64,000 nucleotides of DNA from the NCBI GenBank assembly GCA_017541025.1, contig JAFXZY010000011.1:53604-117603 (forward strand). The letters run 5' to 3'. Positions 25,931 through 36,877 of the stretch are shown piece by piece. The DNA comes from Bacteroidaceae bacterium. Its GTDB lineage: Bacteria > Bacteroidota > Bacteroidia > Bacteroidales > Bacteroidaceae. The translations under genes were made by a program, and so were the position numbers. How positions within the stretch are numbered: position 1 is the first letter of the stretch; every line of letters starts with the position of its first letter. The notes beneath the pieces are model-generated. The model made no database searches and was not told the origin of the DNA. It saw only the letters and a list, made by a program, of their open reading frames with translations.

Positions 25931-28900
25931 TTACAGGTTGATGGTTACACCAAAGTTGAAACTGCGACCACGAGGAATAAGTCCGGTGTCAATACCCTGA
26001 TAAAGAACGCCATTGTGGCTGCTCATCTCAGGATCAGTTCCCAAGTACTTGGTTATACAGAATATGTTATTAGCCTCACCCCATACCTTCAGACCTAACA
26101 GCCAGCTGTTGCTGTAAGGTATTTTATAGGTAAGACGAACGTGCTTCAGTTTCAGGTAACTGCCGTCCTCAATCCAGCGGTCAGACATACGCTCGTTGTT
26201 GCGCCAGTCTTCTGTATCGGCGAAGCAGGCACGAGGCATATCAGTAACCTGACCTTCGTAGGTCCAGCGGCGCAGGGCTGCACTTGACTGATTGTAGGTA
26301 GTGTTCAAACCTTCAATTCTGGAACGCTGGTAGTTGTAAACATCGTTGCCAAGGCTGTACTTGAAGTTCATATCCAGGCGGAGATTCTTCCAGGTAAGGC
26401 TGGTGAAGATGTTACCATAGATGTCGGGGTGGGGGTTGCCAATAACAACCTTGTCGGCGTCATCAATTACGCCATCACCGTTCTGGTCGATGAAGTGAAC
26501 ATCACCGGCCTGGAAGTTGGCGTACTTCTTGTCTTCGTCGGCAATACCGGTAGGATACTTCAGGTAACCCATCTTGCCTGCCTGACTTGCCTCTTCATCT
26601 GAAGCGAATACACCGTCGGTTTTCCATCCGTAGAAGCTGCCTACTGCATAGCCTACAGCAGTAAGGATGTTATCCTTGCCATAAACACTGTTGGTATAGC
26701 CGTGGATGTACTGTACGTTGTTGCCGTTTACATCGGTCAGTACCATGGTGTTGCTCAGGCTGACGGGCAACTCGGTAATCTTATTTCTGTAGTGACCAAG
26801 GCTGGCGCCAAGTTCCCACTTCCAGTCCTTCTTATTGATAATGGCAGCATTGACATTAAACTCAACACCCCTGTTGGTGAGCTGGCCCTCATTGGTCCAG
26901 TACTGAGTCATACCAGATACAAAGCTAAGCTCCTTCTGTGTAAGCAAGTTGCTAGTCTTATGCCAGAAGATGTCAATACCTGCCTGCAAGCGGTTGTTCA
27001 GGAAGCTTCCCTGCAGGCCGATGTTCCACTTGGTAGTAGTTTCCCACTGTATACCGCTGTTGGCAATATTCTTCAGGTAGAGACCTACGGTGGTGCGGCT
27101 CACTCGCTGGCTTTCCCAGTAGGTACGTGCTGCATAGTAGTCAAGGTCATCATTACCACTCATGTCAAAACCGGCGGTCAGCTTCAGGTAGTCAATACCC
27201 TTGCACTTGAACCACTTCTCGTTGCTGACGAGCCATCCTAACTGCAGTGAGGGGAAAATACCCCAGCTTACACCGAATGCCTTGATACCAGAGTTGGTAT
27301 TTTCACCGAAACGGCTGGCAGCCTGAGCACTTACTGCAAATTCTGCAAAGTAACGGTTCTTGAAGTTGTAGCCGGCATTCAGGTAGTAAGTCATATCTGA
27401 CCATTCATCATTGGTACCACCATAATGGATGTAGTCCATGTTCTTGTTGATGATGGGCAGTTTATCGTTCTCGTTGTTATAACCGCTCATGTAGTTGTAG
27501 CTGAAGGCGTACTTGTTATAGCGCCAGCCGCCAAATACATCTACGGTATGGGCTCCGTAATTCTTTGCCCATTCCAGACGCAGGTCGTTGTTAAGGGTAG
27601 TCTCCTTAGAGAAGAGGGTCTTTTGCATACTGTCAATGTAACCCAAGTCTGTCAGGAAGTAAGGTGTTGTACCATTTACGGGAAGGAAGTACTTCTCGTT
27701 GTTACGGTTCATCTGGAAGTTGAAGCGGTCGCTGATACTGAAGGTATTGGTAACCTGCCACTTAGGACTTACATTAATGTTAACAACCGTATTCTGAGCG
27801 TAGTTCTTGGTTTTGCCATCACCGTTCTGAAGAATCCAGTAGGGATTACGCAGGGACTCGTTCAGGCGGGTTCCGCCAATTGCATTGTTGAACTGGAAGG
27901 GATTAACAATGAAACTTCCCCCGTCTGCAGCGTACTTACCTGCATATTCACTGGAGAGTTGCAGACGGTTTGATGCAATAGGATCGGTAGAAGTCTCGTC
28001 GTAGTACCAGGCATACCTGTTGATGAATGGAGCCTGTACCACACCCAGTACGTTGGGAGAACCTATGTTCTGCATAGAGTAATCCTCGCTCCAGCCCTGG
28101 TCAAGCAAATCATAGCTTACCTGGTTGTAGGCAATATCCAAACCTGTCTTCAGTTTCGGGAATATCTCAATGTCCGTATTGAAACGCAGGTTCAGACGGT
28201 TCATGCCGGTACCCTTGGCATTGGCATTGCTGGATGCATAACCCAAAGAGAGGGCATACATACCTACGTCATCACCACCTTCTACACTCAGCTTGTAGTT
28301 TTGGGTTGCGGCTGTCCGATAAAGGCCGTCCTGCCAATTCTCGTTATTGCTAAATACCTTGCGGTAATAGTTAGACGGGCTCTTGTCGAGGAAGCGGAAA
28401 TTATTCAACTGGTTGGCTTTCATGTTGTCCAGTGTACTGATAACATCACCCAGATAAGTTGAATACTGGTCACCGTTCAGCATAGGCAATGTAGAGGGCA
28501 TGAGTTCCACACCTCCGTAGATACGGACGTTAATCTTGGTAGCCATGCTCTTACCGCGTTTGGTGTTGATGATGATCACACCGTTACCCCCCTTGGCACC
28601 ATACAGGGCGGTACCATTCTTCAGTACTTGGATGGATTCGATGTTTTCCGGGTCAATACCGGCAATCAGGTTATTGAAGAAACCTTCGTGAGCAGACATA
28701 CGGTCATACTGGGCATCCATGATATTGCCGTCCAGAATAATCAGGGGCTGCACATTGGCATTGATAGAGTTAACACCACGGATGGTCATAAAGTTACCGA
28801 TACCAGGTGTACCGTTACGCAGAACGGTGTGGATGTCACCTGCCAGTTTCAGTTCGATGTCTTCATCGGCACTTATACTGCTGGTCTCACTCAACGTAAT

Positions 28901-29368
28901 CTTCTTCTGTGCGGTAATGGTGGTACCTTCTGTGAAGTAAGGATTGAAGTTGGTGTCGATAAGCTTTATATTAGCTTCACCGTTCTTAACTGCACACTGA
29001 ATGGGGTTGTATCCATCAGCGTAAGCATAAACAGCATCAGAGAAAACGGGGATGTCGAGGGTATAGGAACCATCCTCCTCAGTCAGTGTAGAGTATCTTG
29101 CCAGACCTAAGGCCTGAACACGTACGCCACCCATTGGCTCACCGGTTGCATCATCGGTGACAACACCCTTCACGGTTTTTGTCTCGTACACTTTCTCGGG
29201 CTTTTTGGGAGCCTTTCGTACGACAACCTCCTCTTCTTCTCCGTCAGTACTTTCCACTTCATCCTGCGCATATACGCTGGGGATGCTCAAACCGGAAAGC
29301 AACAGGAAACACAGACCTGTTTTCAGTGTCTTGTGCATGAATGTATCATTTAATATATTTTTCATCAT
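25931..29368 (-). CDS. SusC/RagA TonB-linked outer-membrane transporter
   Basis: This 1145-residue protein has a signal peptide (TGLCFLLLSGLSIPSVYAQ) and a short acidic stretch (DGEEEEVVV). A carboxypeptidase-D-like regulatory domain follows (VKGVVTDDATGEPMGGVRVQ, about 65-140), then a plug (FMTIRGVNSINANVQPLIIL; ESIQVLKNGTALYGAKGGNG) and a 22-strand barrel ending in NFGVTINL with a terminal aromatic-rich strand. It imports the ligand captured by the SusD partner immediately downstream. The start at 29368 has alternatives a few codons in (MHKTLK). It lies 9 bp after the fasciclin gene. Confidence 0.95.
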   Translation of the reverse strand: MMKNILNDTFMHKTLKTGLCFLLLSGLSIPSVYAQDEVESTDGEEEEVVVRKAPKKPEKVYETKTVKGVVTDDATGEPMGGVRVQALGLARYSTLTEEDGSYTLDIPVFSDAVYAYADGYNPIQCAVKNGEANIKLIDTNFNPYFTEGTTITAQKKITLSETSSISADEDIELKLAGDIHTVLRNGTPGIGNFMTIRGVNSINANVQPLIILDGNIMDAQYDRMSAHEGFFNNLIAGIDPENIESIQVLKNGTALYGAKGGNGVIIINTKRGKSMATKINVRIYGGVELMPSTLPMLNGDQYSTYLGDVISTLDNMKANQLNNFRFLDKSPSNYYRKVFSNNENWQDGLYRTAATQNYKLSVEGGDDVGMYALSLGYASSNANAKGTGMNRLNLRFNTDIEIFPKLKTGLDIAYNQVSYDLLDQGWSEDYSMQNIGSPNVLGVVQAPFINRYAWYYDETSTDPIASNRLQLSSEYAGKYAADGGSFIVNPFQFNNAIGGTRLNESLRNPYWILQNGDGKTKNYAQNTVVNINVSPKWQVTNTFSISDRFNFQMNRNNEKYFLPVNGTTPYFLTDLGYIDSMQKTLFSKETTLNNDLRLEWAKNYGAHTVDVFGGWRYNKYAFSYNYMSGYNNENDKLPIINKNMDYIHYGGTNDEWSDMTYYLNAGYNFKNRYFAEFAVSAQAASRFGENTNSGIKAFGVSWGIFPSLQLGWLVSNEKWFKCKGIDYLKLTAGFDMSGNDDLDYYAARTYWESQRVSRTTVGLYLKNIANSGIQWETTTKWNIGLQGSFLNNRLQAGIDIFWHKTSNLLTQKELSFVSGMTQYWTNEGQLTNRGVEFNVNAAIINKKDWKWELGASLGHYRNKITELPVSLSNTMVLTDVNGNNVQYIHGYTNSVYGKDNILTAVGYAVGSFYGWKTDGVFASDEEASQAGKMGYLKYPTGIADEDKKYANFQAGDVHFIDQNGDGVIDDADKVVIGNPHPDIYGNIFTSLTWKNLRLDMNFKYSLGNDVYNYQRSRIEGLNTTYNQSSAALRRWTYEGQVTDMPRACFADTEDWRNNERMSDRWIEDGSYLKLKHVRLTYKIPYSNSWLLGLKVWGEANNIFCITKYLGTDPEMSSHNGVLYQGIDTGLIPRGRSFNFGVTINL

Positions 29369-29377
29369 TGTAATGGT

Positions 29378-31366
29378 TTACTGAGGGTCGAGAATTGTTT
29401 CTTCACCGGTTTCCTTACTTTTCAGTATCACGCGGTCGATATACATGTGATAAATGAATCCCTTCTTGGCGGATGCACTCTTGGTGGCTCCTTCAAGAAT
29501 CAGGGTAGGATAACTGAAGCGCATGTTCTTGTAAGAATAGGGGAACTCAAAGTCTTCAAACACCAGCAGGGTGTCCACCTTTGTTCCGTCATATTCTATA
29601 ACAGCAGACTTCTTGTTGGTTACATCCTTACCGTTGGCGGCATTGTTGTTGTAACGAATCTGGCCAGTGAAACTCTGCTTGGTAATAGCCGAAATAGAGT
29701 CAATGTACTGCTCGTTGATTATTTCTGTGCCAGTAGAGTCTTTGATTAAGAAATCGTCGATATTTCCCTTGTTAGAAATCAAACTGTACCAGTAAGGAAC
29801 ACAAACTACATAGACATCATACTTTCCACTCATCACCTCGGCATCCTGTCTACGCGTAACTACGGGAGAGGTGCTGGTAAGGTTGCCCAGTAACTTAACC
29901 TCTGCGTGAGGAGCGGCAGTAGGACCATAGGCAGCCAAATAGTAGAAGTTATTATGGCTTACGTGTCCGTACTTGTCAGCAATCTTAGAAAAGAGAGAGT
30001 TGTTGAAGCTGATGGTTTTAGTATCAGAGCCTACCTTGAAATATGTATTACTGGTGGTATAGAAGAAGTTACCCAAACCATCAATTTCAACTTCAATGTC
30101 AGGATTGTACAGTTCTCTCGGGAATGCCCATTCTGTTGCCTCGTAAGCGTAACCGTTACTCATTTCAACCAAATTACCGTTGAAGATGCTGGTCTTGTCC
30201 CAAGTGGCTGTATTACGCAAGGTATCTCCGAAAGTATTCAGCAGATATTCTGCGGCGGCTCCCTTGTTGGCAATGAAATCCTCTAACGTCCAGAGCTTGC
30301 TGCCTACCTTAGGCTGCTTGTTTACGTTGAAAACCAATGGAGTGGTAAGATCCATGTCCATACTCATTTTTGCCAAAGAGTCCGGGTCTGCAATGGTACG
30401 AATAACGGAAGTACCTTCATTACCTTTTTCCTTGTCCTCATACTTCTCTGGATACTTGTACAGATGTCCGATCTTCTGCTTAGCAGCAGTCCAGGCTGCA
30501 TCTGTGGGCAGAACCATGATGAAGGCAGAGTCTTCCTGGTTGATACGGGCATCGAAACATTCCTGGAACATATCCCAAGTCTCAGCTCCTGAATTTGGTC
30601 TGTAGAAGTCATGGTCAAACAGGATGTTGGTAGTCCTGTACACACTGTCAACGTAAGAAGGATTACCATCCTTGTCAGGAAGACCTTCTATACTGCCGTC
30701 CTTGTAAAACTCTGTGGTATCCTTGGATACTACATATTCGGACATAAGGGGCAGGGAAGGACTGAACTTCAGATACTCATAGAAGTTGTAGTGGAAGGGC
30801 GTAGTTCCCAGAATGGTATGCAAGGTACCATTCATGGCGGCTATGTTCTTCTTGTTGAGGTCAACTCCCTGAATCTTACATTTTGTAGTATCTGTCTTGT
30901 CAAAAACCATGTTCTTGCCGTTAATCATCTTAATGGTATCAATACCGGGATTAGAGATGTTTCTGCGCCAAAGAGCAATGTGGTTGCTGATGAACTGCTG
31001 CTGTAAATTGTAACCGTCCGTTGCACAGCGTTCCAAGAGAATCTGATATTCTGCATCTGTGATAGCGCTATTCTCCGGTGCCCATACGGTAGTCAACTGA
31101 CCGCTCTTCAGCACATCGGCATACGTCCAGTTATTTACAGGGTGGGTCTCGTCTTTCCAATATTTTGCCGTTTCTGCTATGGTCTTGAATTTACTCAGAT
31201 TGGGGTTGTCGTTAATGAGTTCCCAAAGAGTCTTTGTAGCAACAGCAGAGTTTTCATCACCTCCGTAATTTATATCGAAGTGATCATCGGAGCAACTGGG
31301 CACTGCCAGAATGGCAGCTCCCAGAGCAATCGCTCCAATGTATTTGTTGAATTTATTGTTAGCCAT
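29378..31366 (-). CDS. fasciclin-domain surface lipoprotein (short form)
   Basis: This 662-residue lipoprotein has its likely lipid-anchor Cys in ILAVPSCSDD. It contains at least two FAS1-like regions: TLWELINDNPNLSKFKTIAETA with a VWAPENSAITDAEYQILL strand, and a later one around VMVLPTDAAWTAAKQKI-type sequence (FIMVLPTDAAW). FAS1 domains mediate adhesion in many organisms. In Bacteroidetes they occur beside SusC/SusD pairs with no assigned function. Its position inside the operon, 42 bp after SusD of set 1 and 9 bp before SusC of set 2, suggests that it is a third component of the second transporter. Confidence 0.85.
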   Translation of the reverse strand: MANNKFNKYIGAIALGAAILAVPSCSDDHFDINYGGDENSAVATKTLWELINDNPNLSKFKTIAETAKYWKDETHPVNNWTYADVLKSGQLTTVWAPENSAITDAEYQILLERCATDGYNLQQQFISNHIALWRRNISNPGIDTIKMINGKNMVFDKTDTTKCKIQGVDLNKKNIAAMNGTLHTILGTTPFHYNFYEYLKFSPSLPLMSEYVVSKDTTEFYKDGSIEGLPDKDGNPSYVDSVYRTTNILFDHDFYRPNSGAETWDMFQECFDARINQEDSAFIMVLPTDAAWTAAKQKIGHLYKYPEKYEDKEKGNEGTSVIRTIADPDSLAKMSMDMDLTTPLVFNVNKQPKVGSKLWTLEDFIANKGAAAEYLLNTFGDTLRNTATWDKTSIFNGNLVEMSNGYAYEATEWAFPRELYNPDIEVEIDGLGNFFYTTSNTYFKVGSDTKTISFNNSLFSKIADKYGHVSHNNFYYLAAYGPTAAPHAEVKLLGNLTSTSPVVTRRQDAEVMSGKYDVYVVCVPYWYSLISNKGNIDDFLIKDSTGTEIINEQYIDSISAITKQSFTGQIRYNNNAANGKDVTNKKSAVIEYDGTKVDTLLVFEDFEFPYSYKNMRFSYPTLILEGATKSASAKKGFIYHMYIDRVILKSKETGEETILDPQ

Positions 31367-31408
31367 ATTTGATATTTCTTTAAATTCCTGATATCTGTTT
31401 ATACAAAC

Positions 31409-33361
31409 TTACTGTTCATACCTTGATTTGTTCCATACAGGATTCTGAAGAACTACACCGCGGCTTGCCTTTACTTCCTGCTCATAGATAGGACAGTAGA
31501 GACCCCAGCGATTCTTGAACCTGTTAATCAGGGTACTATAGGAATTGCTAACAGAGTTCTGCATGAAGCACTCTACTACGGCGCTCATACCAGAAAATCC
31601 ATTGCCAACGTATCCGGGTTCACCCTTCTGTACACCTTCAGGATTCTCGCGCTCGTCTGGTGAATCTGCATTGTTGTTGCTGATTCGCTCTGCGAGACGT
31701 ACAAGGTCAAACCAACGCTTTCCTTCAGCTAATAGTTCAATCTGACGCTGGTTCATAACGGTCTTTATTAAACCGTTAACCTTAGGTGTGGTTGACTTCT
31801 TTCCAGACCAGTCAGAAGCAACCTTTACATCACCAATTGTACCGGAACCATCCTCTGCGGGCTGCTTACCTTCCTCAATGTCGCAATAAGAACGGCGGTT
31901 GATGGCGTTCAGGATGCTCTTTACCGTTGGAGTTTCCTTCTTGGCACATGCTAAAGCCTCAGCCTTCATAAGCAAGACATCTGTAGTACGATAGATAATC
32001 CAGTTGTTATACTCTGTACTGGGATTTGATTCGTTAAAGTATGCATACATTACCTTACGATTGGCTCCCTGTCCCTCTAATTGGAAGCGGGGATTCTGAT
32101 ACTTCAGGCAGTAGTAGCCCGATTTGGCTTGCGTGTCTTCGATATACACCTGACAGCCAACCCACAGACGGGTATCGAACTTCTGCAGTTTTTCGTCTTT
32201 TTCGCAAGCTTCCTTCATGGCATCCTCAGCAACCATCAGGTTAGTACCTCTTGTATAGCCATACAAAGAATTAACGATTCCGTTCTTTAAACCGTCGCTC
32301 ACCCTATATTGCAACTCAAGGATACTTTCTATACTGTTTCCATCATAGAATATATCTCGTTGAGACGTTAGACTGGGATTGGTACTTTGGTGAGCACCCA
32401 CGAAGTTGTTCTTAATAAGGTCAACGTTGGGTAAACCGTAAGAAACAACCTCCGTAGAAGTTGAACCACCAAAAGACATTGATGAGAAGTAGTCCTCTAC
32501 CTGATTGTGGTGTGCATCAAGTGCCTTGTCGGCCCACTTAACTGCTAAGTCATAGTCACCAACGGGAGTATGGGCGATAGAATCCACGGTTCCGTCGGGC
32601 TTCACAACTCTTACTGTATCGTTCTTGATAGCACGACCTTCGTGCAGTGATCCACGCCATAGGTACATATCAGCCAACATGGCATAGATAGCCGCATTGG
32701 TAATCATACCCTTGGTATCAGTATTGTTGGCAAAGCGGTTACGTGCCTGGCCTGCTACGCTTTCACAATCCAGGATGATAGAGTCCAGCACCACTAACTG
32801 GTTGGTGAGGGGGAATAATTCCACATCTTTGTCGCTATTGATAACCTTTGTGGTGTAAGGTACATCCTTAAAGGCGCGAATCAGATAGAAATAGTTGAGG
32901 GCACGGAGGGCAGTCATCTCAGCACGCATGTATAACCACTCTGTGGTGGTAAACTGCTTGTCCCTCTCCAGTACTTCGGGACCATGTTTCAACACCTTGT
33001 TACAGAAGTTGATGGTCTTGTAAACGCCTTCCCAGTCATAACAAGACATACTGGAGTCAGGCATACCAGCTAATATGTTACTGTACCTGTCATGGTTAGC
33101 CTGCTCTGAATGTGTTTCAGTGTTCAGCTTATAGGAGTCTGAACGCAGGTCGCCCCATATAAACATATTATCTATAGTACTTGCCATTTGCTTGTAGGCG
33201 CCGTAGCGAACGCCGTTAAGGTCGTTCATGTCTTCCCAGAAATCTTCCTCAACAACCTTGTCTGTAGGATAGATTGTCAGGTAGTCTTCGCAGGATGCCA
33301 ATCCTACAGCCAGCAATCCAAACAAGCAGGCAGATTTATATATATGATTGATCTTTTTCAT
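31409..33361 (-). CDS. SusD/RagB-like outer-membrane lipoprotein
   Basis: The 650-residue protein has a lipobox in LLAVGLASCEDYL and strong SusD features: DDFW-like EEDFWEDMNDLNGVRYGAYK, EMTALRALNYFYLIRAFKDVPY and, near the C-terminus, MNQRQIELLAEGKRWFDLVRLAE. The length is typical. It sits 12 bp after its SusC partner. This SusD and the one at 23453-25912 differ in length and sequence, so the two transporter sets are not a recent duplication. Confidence 0.95.
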   Translation of the reverse strand: MKKINHIYKSACLFGLLAVGLASCEDYLTIYPTDKVVEEDFWEDMNDLNGVRYGAYKQMASTIDNMFIWGDLRSDSYKLNTETHSEQANHDRYSNILAGMPDSSMSCYDWEGVYKTINFCNKVLKHGPEVLERDKQFTTTEWLYMRAEMTALRALNYFYLIRAFKDVPYTTKVINSDKDVELFPLTNQLVVLDSIILDCESVAGQARNRFANNTDTKGMITNAAIYAMLADMYLWRGSLHEGRAIKNDTVRVVKPDGTVDSIAHTPVGDYDLAVKWADKALDAHHNQVEDYFSSMSFGGSTSTEVVSYGLPNVDLIKNNFVGAHQSTNPSLTSQRDIFYDGNSIESILELQYRVSDGLKNGIVNSLYGYTRGTNLMVAEDAMKEACEKDEKLQKFDTRLWVGCQVYIEDTQAKSGYYCLKYQNPRFQLEGQGANRKVMYAYFNESNPSTEYNNWIIYRTTDVLLMKAEALACAKKETPTVKSILNAINRRSYCDIEEGKQPAEDGSGTIGDVKVASDWSGKKSTTPKVNGLIKTVMNQRQIELLAEGKRWFDLVRLAERISNNNADSPDERENPEGVQKGEPGYVGNGFSGMSAVVECFMQNSVSNSYSTLINRFKNRWGLYCPIYEQEVKASRGVVLQNPVWNKSRYEQ

Positions 33362-33373
33362 CTGTTTGTAATT

Positions 33374-36300
33374 TTAGAATCCGATGTTTAAACTGCAAGT
33401 GAAGGATTTGTTACGTGGAGTCTTACTTCTGTCGACTGCACAATCGTAGCCTGTGGGAGATACATCGGGATCAACACCCGTGTACCTTGACCATACGAAT
33501 GGGTTTTGAACTGAAGCAAACAACTTGAGGTTGTTGATACCGTACTTCTTTAACTTCTTCGCATCGAAATCATAGCTAATCTGAATATACTGTAAACGCA
33601 GATAGTTTCCTTTCTCAATGTAACGGTCGCTCATCAGAGAGTTGTAGCTCTTGTAACCGGTTCCGTAGTTGTTGAGGGCACGGGGAATAACGGTTATGTC
33701 ACCGTTCTTACGCCAGCGCCAAGTACTTGCGTAGCTCTGGTTGTTGTTGTTGTACATGCTCTCGTACTCCATACGGGCGTAGTTGAAAATCATGTTACCC
33801 ACACGGAAGTTGAAACCTGCGTTAATAGAGAACTTACCATAATAAAGCTGGATACCGAAACCTCCGTTGCACTTGGGGTTAGAGTTACCAAGGTAAACCA
33901 TATCATAACGGTCAATCTGACCATCGTGGTTTATATCCTCATAGATGGCATCACCACCGGAGAACTTCTTACGGTATCCTTCGTTGTAGCAGTAGTACAT
34001 GGGTAGAGGCTCACCCTTGGCATTGGTAAGCATGTTACCGTCTGCATCGAATGCAATAGGACAGGTAGCATTCTCGCCACGACGAGCTGCTGCTGCTGCT
34101 GTGTTGATGGGGTTACCCTTGGCGTCATAACCGGTGTTACCAACTTCGGCATATCCATAGTCTGCAATAGACTTAGTGGTATAACCGTTGTGGTCATAAT
34201 CGTAACGGTAAACACCTAAGTAGTGAAGACCGTAGAATGAGCCCAGGGCATTTCCAATCTGTACACGTCTGTTCCAGTCCATGTTGCCGGGCTGGTAAGT
34301 GTCAGAACCGTTCAGGTTCTCCAGAAGGATAGGATTCATCTCCTCAACCTCGTTGAAGTTCTGTGCCAAGTTACCACGTAACTTCATAGAGAACTTACCA
34401 ATCTTACAAATCTTACCGGTGTTGAAGTTGATTTCCCAACCCTTGTTACGCATAGTACCACCGTTTACTGTTGCCAAATTGCTGAAACCGTTGGCACTGG
34501 GGATGCGAAGATTACTCATAATAAGATCTGTAGTCCTATGGTCGTAGATTTCTCCGTCGAAGTTAATCAGACCGTCAAAGAGTTCCAGGTTGAAACCGAC
34601 GTTGATCTTGCGAACCTTCTCCCAGCGGAGGTCTGTAAGTGACAGGTTCTCAGGAACGATTACCTGCTTACCGTTGTAGTAGCCGTCCGTTCTGTACTTG
34701 TTGTACTGGTTGCTACCGCTACCGCCGGTGTTACCTACGATACCCCAGCTGAAACGAACAGCCAACATGTACAACCATTTCTTACTCCAATCCATGAACT
34801 TTTCGTCGCTGATATTCCAACGTCCTGCAACAGAGGGGAATGTAGCGTATTTATGACCGGAACCGAAGCCTGTGCTACCGTCGATACGGACAGAGGCATC
34901 CAGGTTATACTTACTCTTATAAGAATAGTGTGTATTAAAGAAGAAGGATTGGCTACGCCATTCGCTGGTTCCTGCGCTGGCAGAACGGAGCAAACCTTCA
35001 ACGGTAGGATCGGTAATGCCGTCGGGCACGTTCCACAATCCCATTGCCTGATCGCTTCCGCTACCTGTTACCAACTCAAAGCGAGCCAATGCAGAAAGGC
35101 TGTGGTCCTTGTTGGGGAAGGCTGAGTAGAAGCGCAAGTCATGACGGGTTGAGAACTGGAGTGACTTGGCCTCGTCGTTACTTACGTAGTTACGTTCGTT
35201 AGAGGTAAGTTTTGCTGCGTGATCACCACCCCAGACCCATTCCATGGTCTTCAGGTAGCTGGGGCAGTAGTAGTCGTTACTGGTATTGAATACCTGTAAC
35301 TCAACATCGCCCACATAATCCAAGCGATAGTGGTCAGGGTCCTTACCAAGCAGTTTGTACTCAATGCTGAACTGTGGCTTCAAGTTGTATTGCTTCATCT
35401 TCCACCAAGCCAACTGGGCACGTGCTACGGGGTTGCCGTTTACGAACATATCGCGTAATGAATAAGAGGTATGGTAACCATCGTTCACCTTTTCTCTTGT
35501 ATCCGTTGTTGAATAGGTAGCCGCCAAGGGAAGCATGTTAAAATAGTTTCCGGTAAGATAACCCTGAGAGTCATATTCCATAACGCTCATGTTAGGCATG
35601 GCCTTATAAGCACGGTTCAGAATATCGTTACCATAGTTCTTGTTGTTGGTATAGAAACCTAAGTCGATGGTAGAGCTGAACTTGATACGGTCACTTACCC
35701 AATAGTCCAAAGCGGTATTGGTAGTGAAGCGGTCCATGGTCTGGCCAATGATGTTACCTTTACTCTTATCGTAGTTGGCACTGATACGGAACAGAGCCTT
35801 CTCACCACCACCGGTAAGGTTTACTGAGAATCTGTGCTCCTGACCGAACTGCTTGACTTCCTTCACCCAATTGGTGTTCTTGTTGTAGTTGTAGTAGATG
35901 TTTGGCTTAGAACGGTCATAGTCCAGCTCATAGAGTCCGTACTCGGTAGTAGGACGCTGGTAGGGGTTGTAGTATGACTCTTTCATATACATGGTATAGC
36001 CATCACCATCCAACATCTTGTAGCCTTCTGGCTGCCAGGTACCTGTGAACTTGTAGCTGAAGTTAACACGTGTCTTACCGCGCTTACCACGCTTTGTCTT
36101 AATTTCGATAACACCGGCGGCACCCTTCATACCCCACTTGGCTGTTGAAGCGGCATCCTTCAGAACGGTGATACTTTCAATATCCTCGGGGTTCACACTG
36201 AGGAGGGTAGAGAACTGCTCCTCGTTGTCGTAATCCTCGAAATTCTCTTCCTTGTACTCATCGGGTATTTCGAAGATGTGGTCGTTCAATACAATCAGAG

Positions 36301-36865
36301 GCTGCTTGTTACCATTGATGGTGGTAATACCACGCAGACGCATGGTGGTACCGGAACCAAGGTTACCAGAGTTAGGCACAATGTCAAGACCGGCAATCTG
36401 ACCCTGCAAAGCCTGGTCGACAGACTCGAAGGGAAGACCTTCCATGTCCTCCATGCTGAATTTCTGAACAGCACCTGAATACTCACGAGCGGGAATGTCC
36501 AAACCTGTGGTGGGGGCAGACTTCTTACCAACAACGTCCAGGGGCTTCAGAGTCTTAGTGGCATCTTGAAGTGTTACGGTGAATTTGGACTTGTTGCCAA
36601 TCTTTTCCAGATGTGGTTTGTATCCGATATAAGAAATCTTAATGGTATTGTTAGGATCCTTGATATTCATGGTAAAGTTACCGTTCATATCAGTTACGGT
36701 CTGACTAACAATACGGTTGTTCTTGTCATACTCTGCGACGTTGGCACCGATGATGACGTCGATGTCATCAGATACAGTACCGGAAATACGCCGTTGCTGT
36801 GCACTTGCGGGCAAAGCCATCAGGGCTATCACCCATAGCAATATAAGCTTTGTTATTTTATTCAT
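33374..36865 (-). CDS. SusC/RagA TonB-linked outer-membrane transporter
   Basis: The 1163-residue protein has a signal peptide (ILLWVIALMALPASAQ) and an N-terminal CarboxypepD_reg-like domain (ISGTVSDDIDVIIGANVAEY, about 25-110). A plug follows (TTMRLRGITTINGNKQPLIV; DIESITVLKDAASTAKWGMKG), then a long barrel ending in FTCSLNIGF. It is full length. It is the second gene of the operon, 12 bp after the large fasciclin protein and 12 bp before SusD. The regulatory domain has no N-terminal signalling extension that would point to a sigma/anti-sigma switch. Confidence 0.95.
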   Translation of the reverse strand: MNKITKLILLWVIALMALPASAQQRRISGTVSDDIDVIIGANVAEYDKNNRIVSQTVTDMNGNFTMNIKDPNNTIKISYIGYKPHLEKIGNKSKFTVTLQDATKTLKPLDVVGKKSAPTTGLDIPAREYSGAVQKFSMEDMEGLPFESVDQALQGQIAGLDIVPNSGNLGSGTTMRLRGITTINGNKQPLIVLNDHIFEIPDEYKEENFEDYDNEEQFSTLLSVNPEDIESITVLKDAASTAKWGMKGAAGVIEIKTKRGKRGKTRVNFSYKFTGTWQPEGYKMLDGDGYTMYMKESYYNPYQRPTTEYGLYELDYDRSKPNIYYNYNKNTNWVKEVKQFGQEHRFSVNLTGGGEKALFRISANYDKSKGNIIGQTMDRFTTNTALDYWVSDRIKFSSTIDLGFYTNNKNYGNDILNRAYKAMPNMSVMEYDSQGYLTGNYFNMLPLAATYSTTDTREKVNDGYHTSYSLRDMFVNGNPVARAQLAWWKMKQYNLKPQFSIEYKLLGKDPDHYRLDYVGDVELQVFNTSNDYYCPSYLKTMEWVWGGDHAAKLTSNERNYVSNDEAKSLQFSTRHDLRFYSAFPNKDHSLSALARFELVTGSGSDQAMGLWNVPDGITDPTVEGLLRSASAGTSEWRSQSFFFNTHYSYKSKYNLDASVRIDGSTGFGSGHKYATFPSVAGRWNISDEKFMDWSKKWLYMLAVRFSWGIVGNTGGSGSNQYNKYRTDGYYNGKQVIVPENLSLTDLRWEKVRKINVGFNLELFDGLINFDGEIYDHRTTDLIMSNLRIPSANGFSNLATVNGGTMRNKGWEINFNTGKICKIGKFSMKLRGNLAQNFNEVEEMNPILLENLNGSDTYQPGNMDWNRRVQIGNALGSFYGLHYLGVYRYDYDHNGYTTKSIADYGYAEVGNTGYDAKGNPINTAAAAARRGENATCPIAFDADGNMLTNAKGEPLPMYYCYNEGYRKKFSGGDAIYEDINHDGQIDRYDMVYLGNSNPKCNGGFGIQLYYGKFSINAGFNFRVGNMIFNYARMEYESMYNNNNQSYASTWRWRKNGDITVIPRALNNYGTGYKSYNSLMSDRYIEKGNYLRLQYIQISYDFDAKKLKKYGINNLKLFASVQNPFVWSRYTGVDPDVSPTGYDCAVDRSKTPRNKSFTCSLNIGF

Positions 36866-36877
36866 AGTGATAGTAAA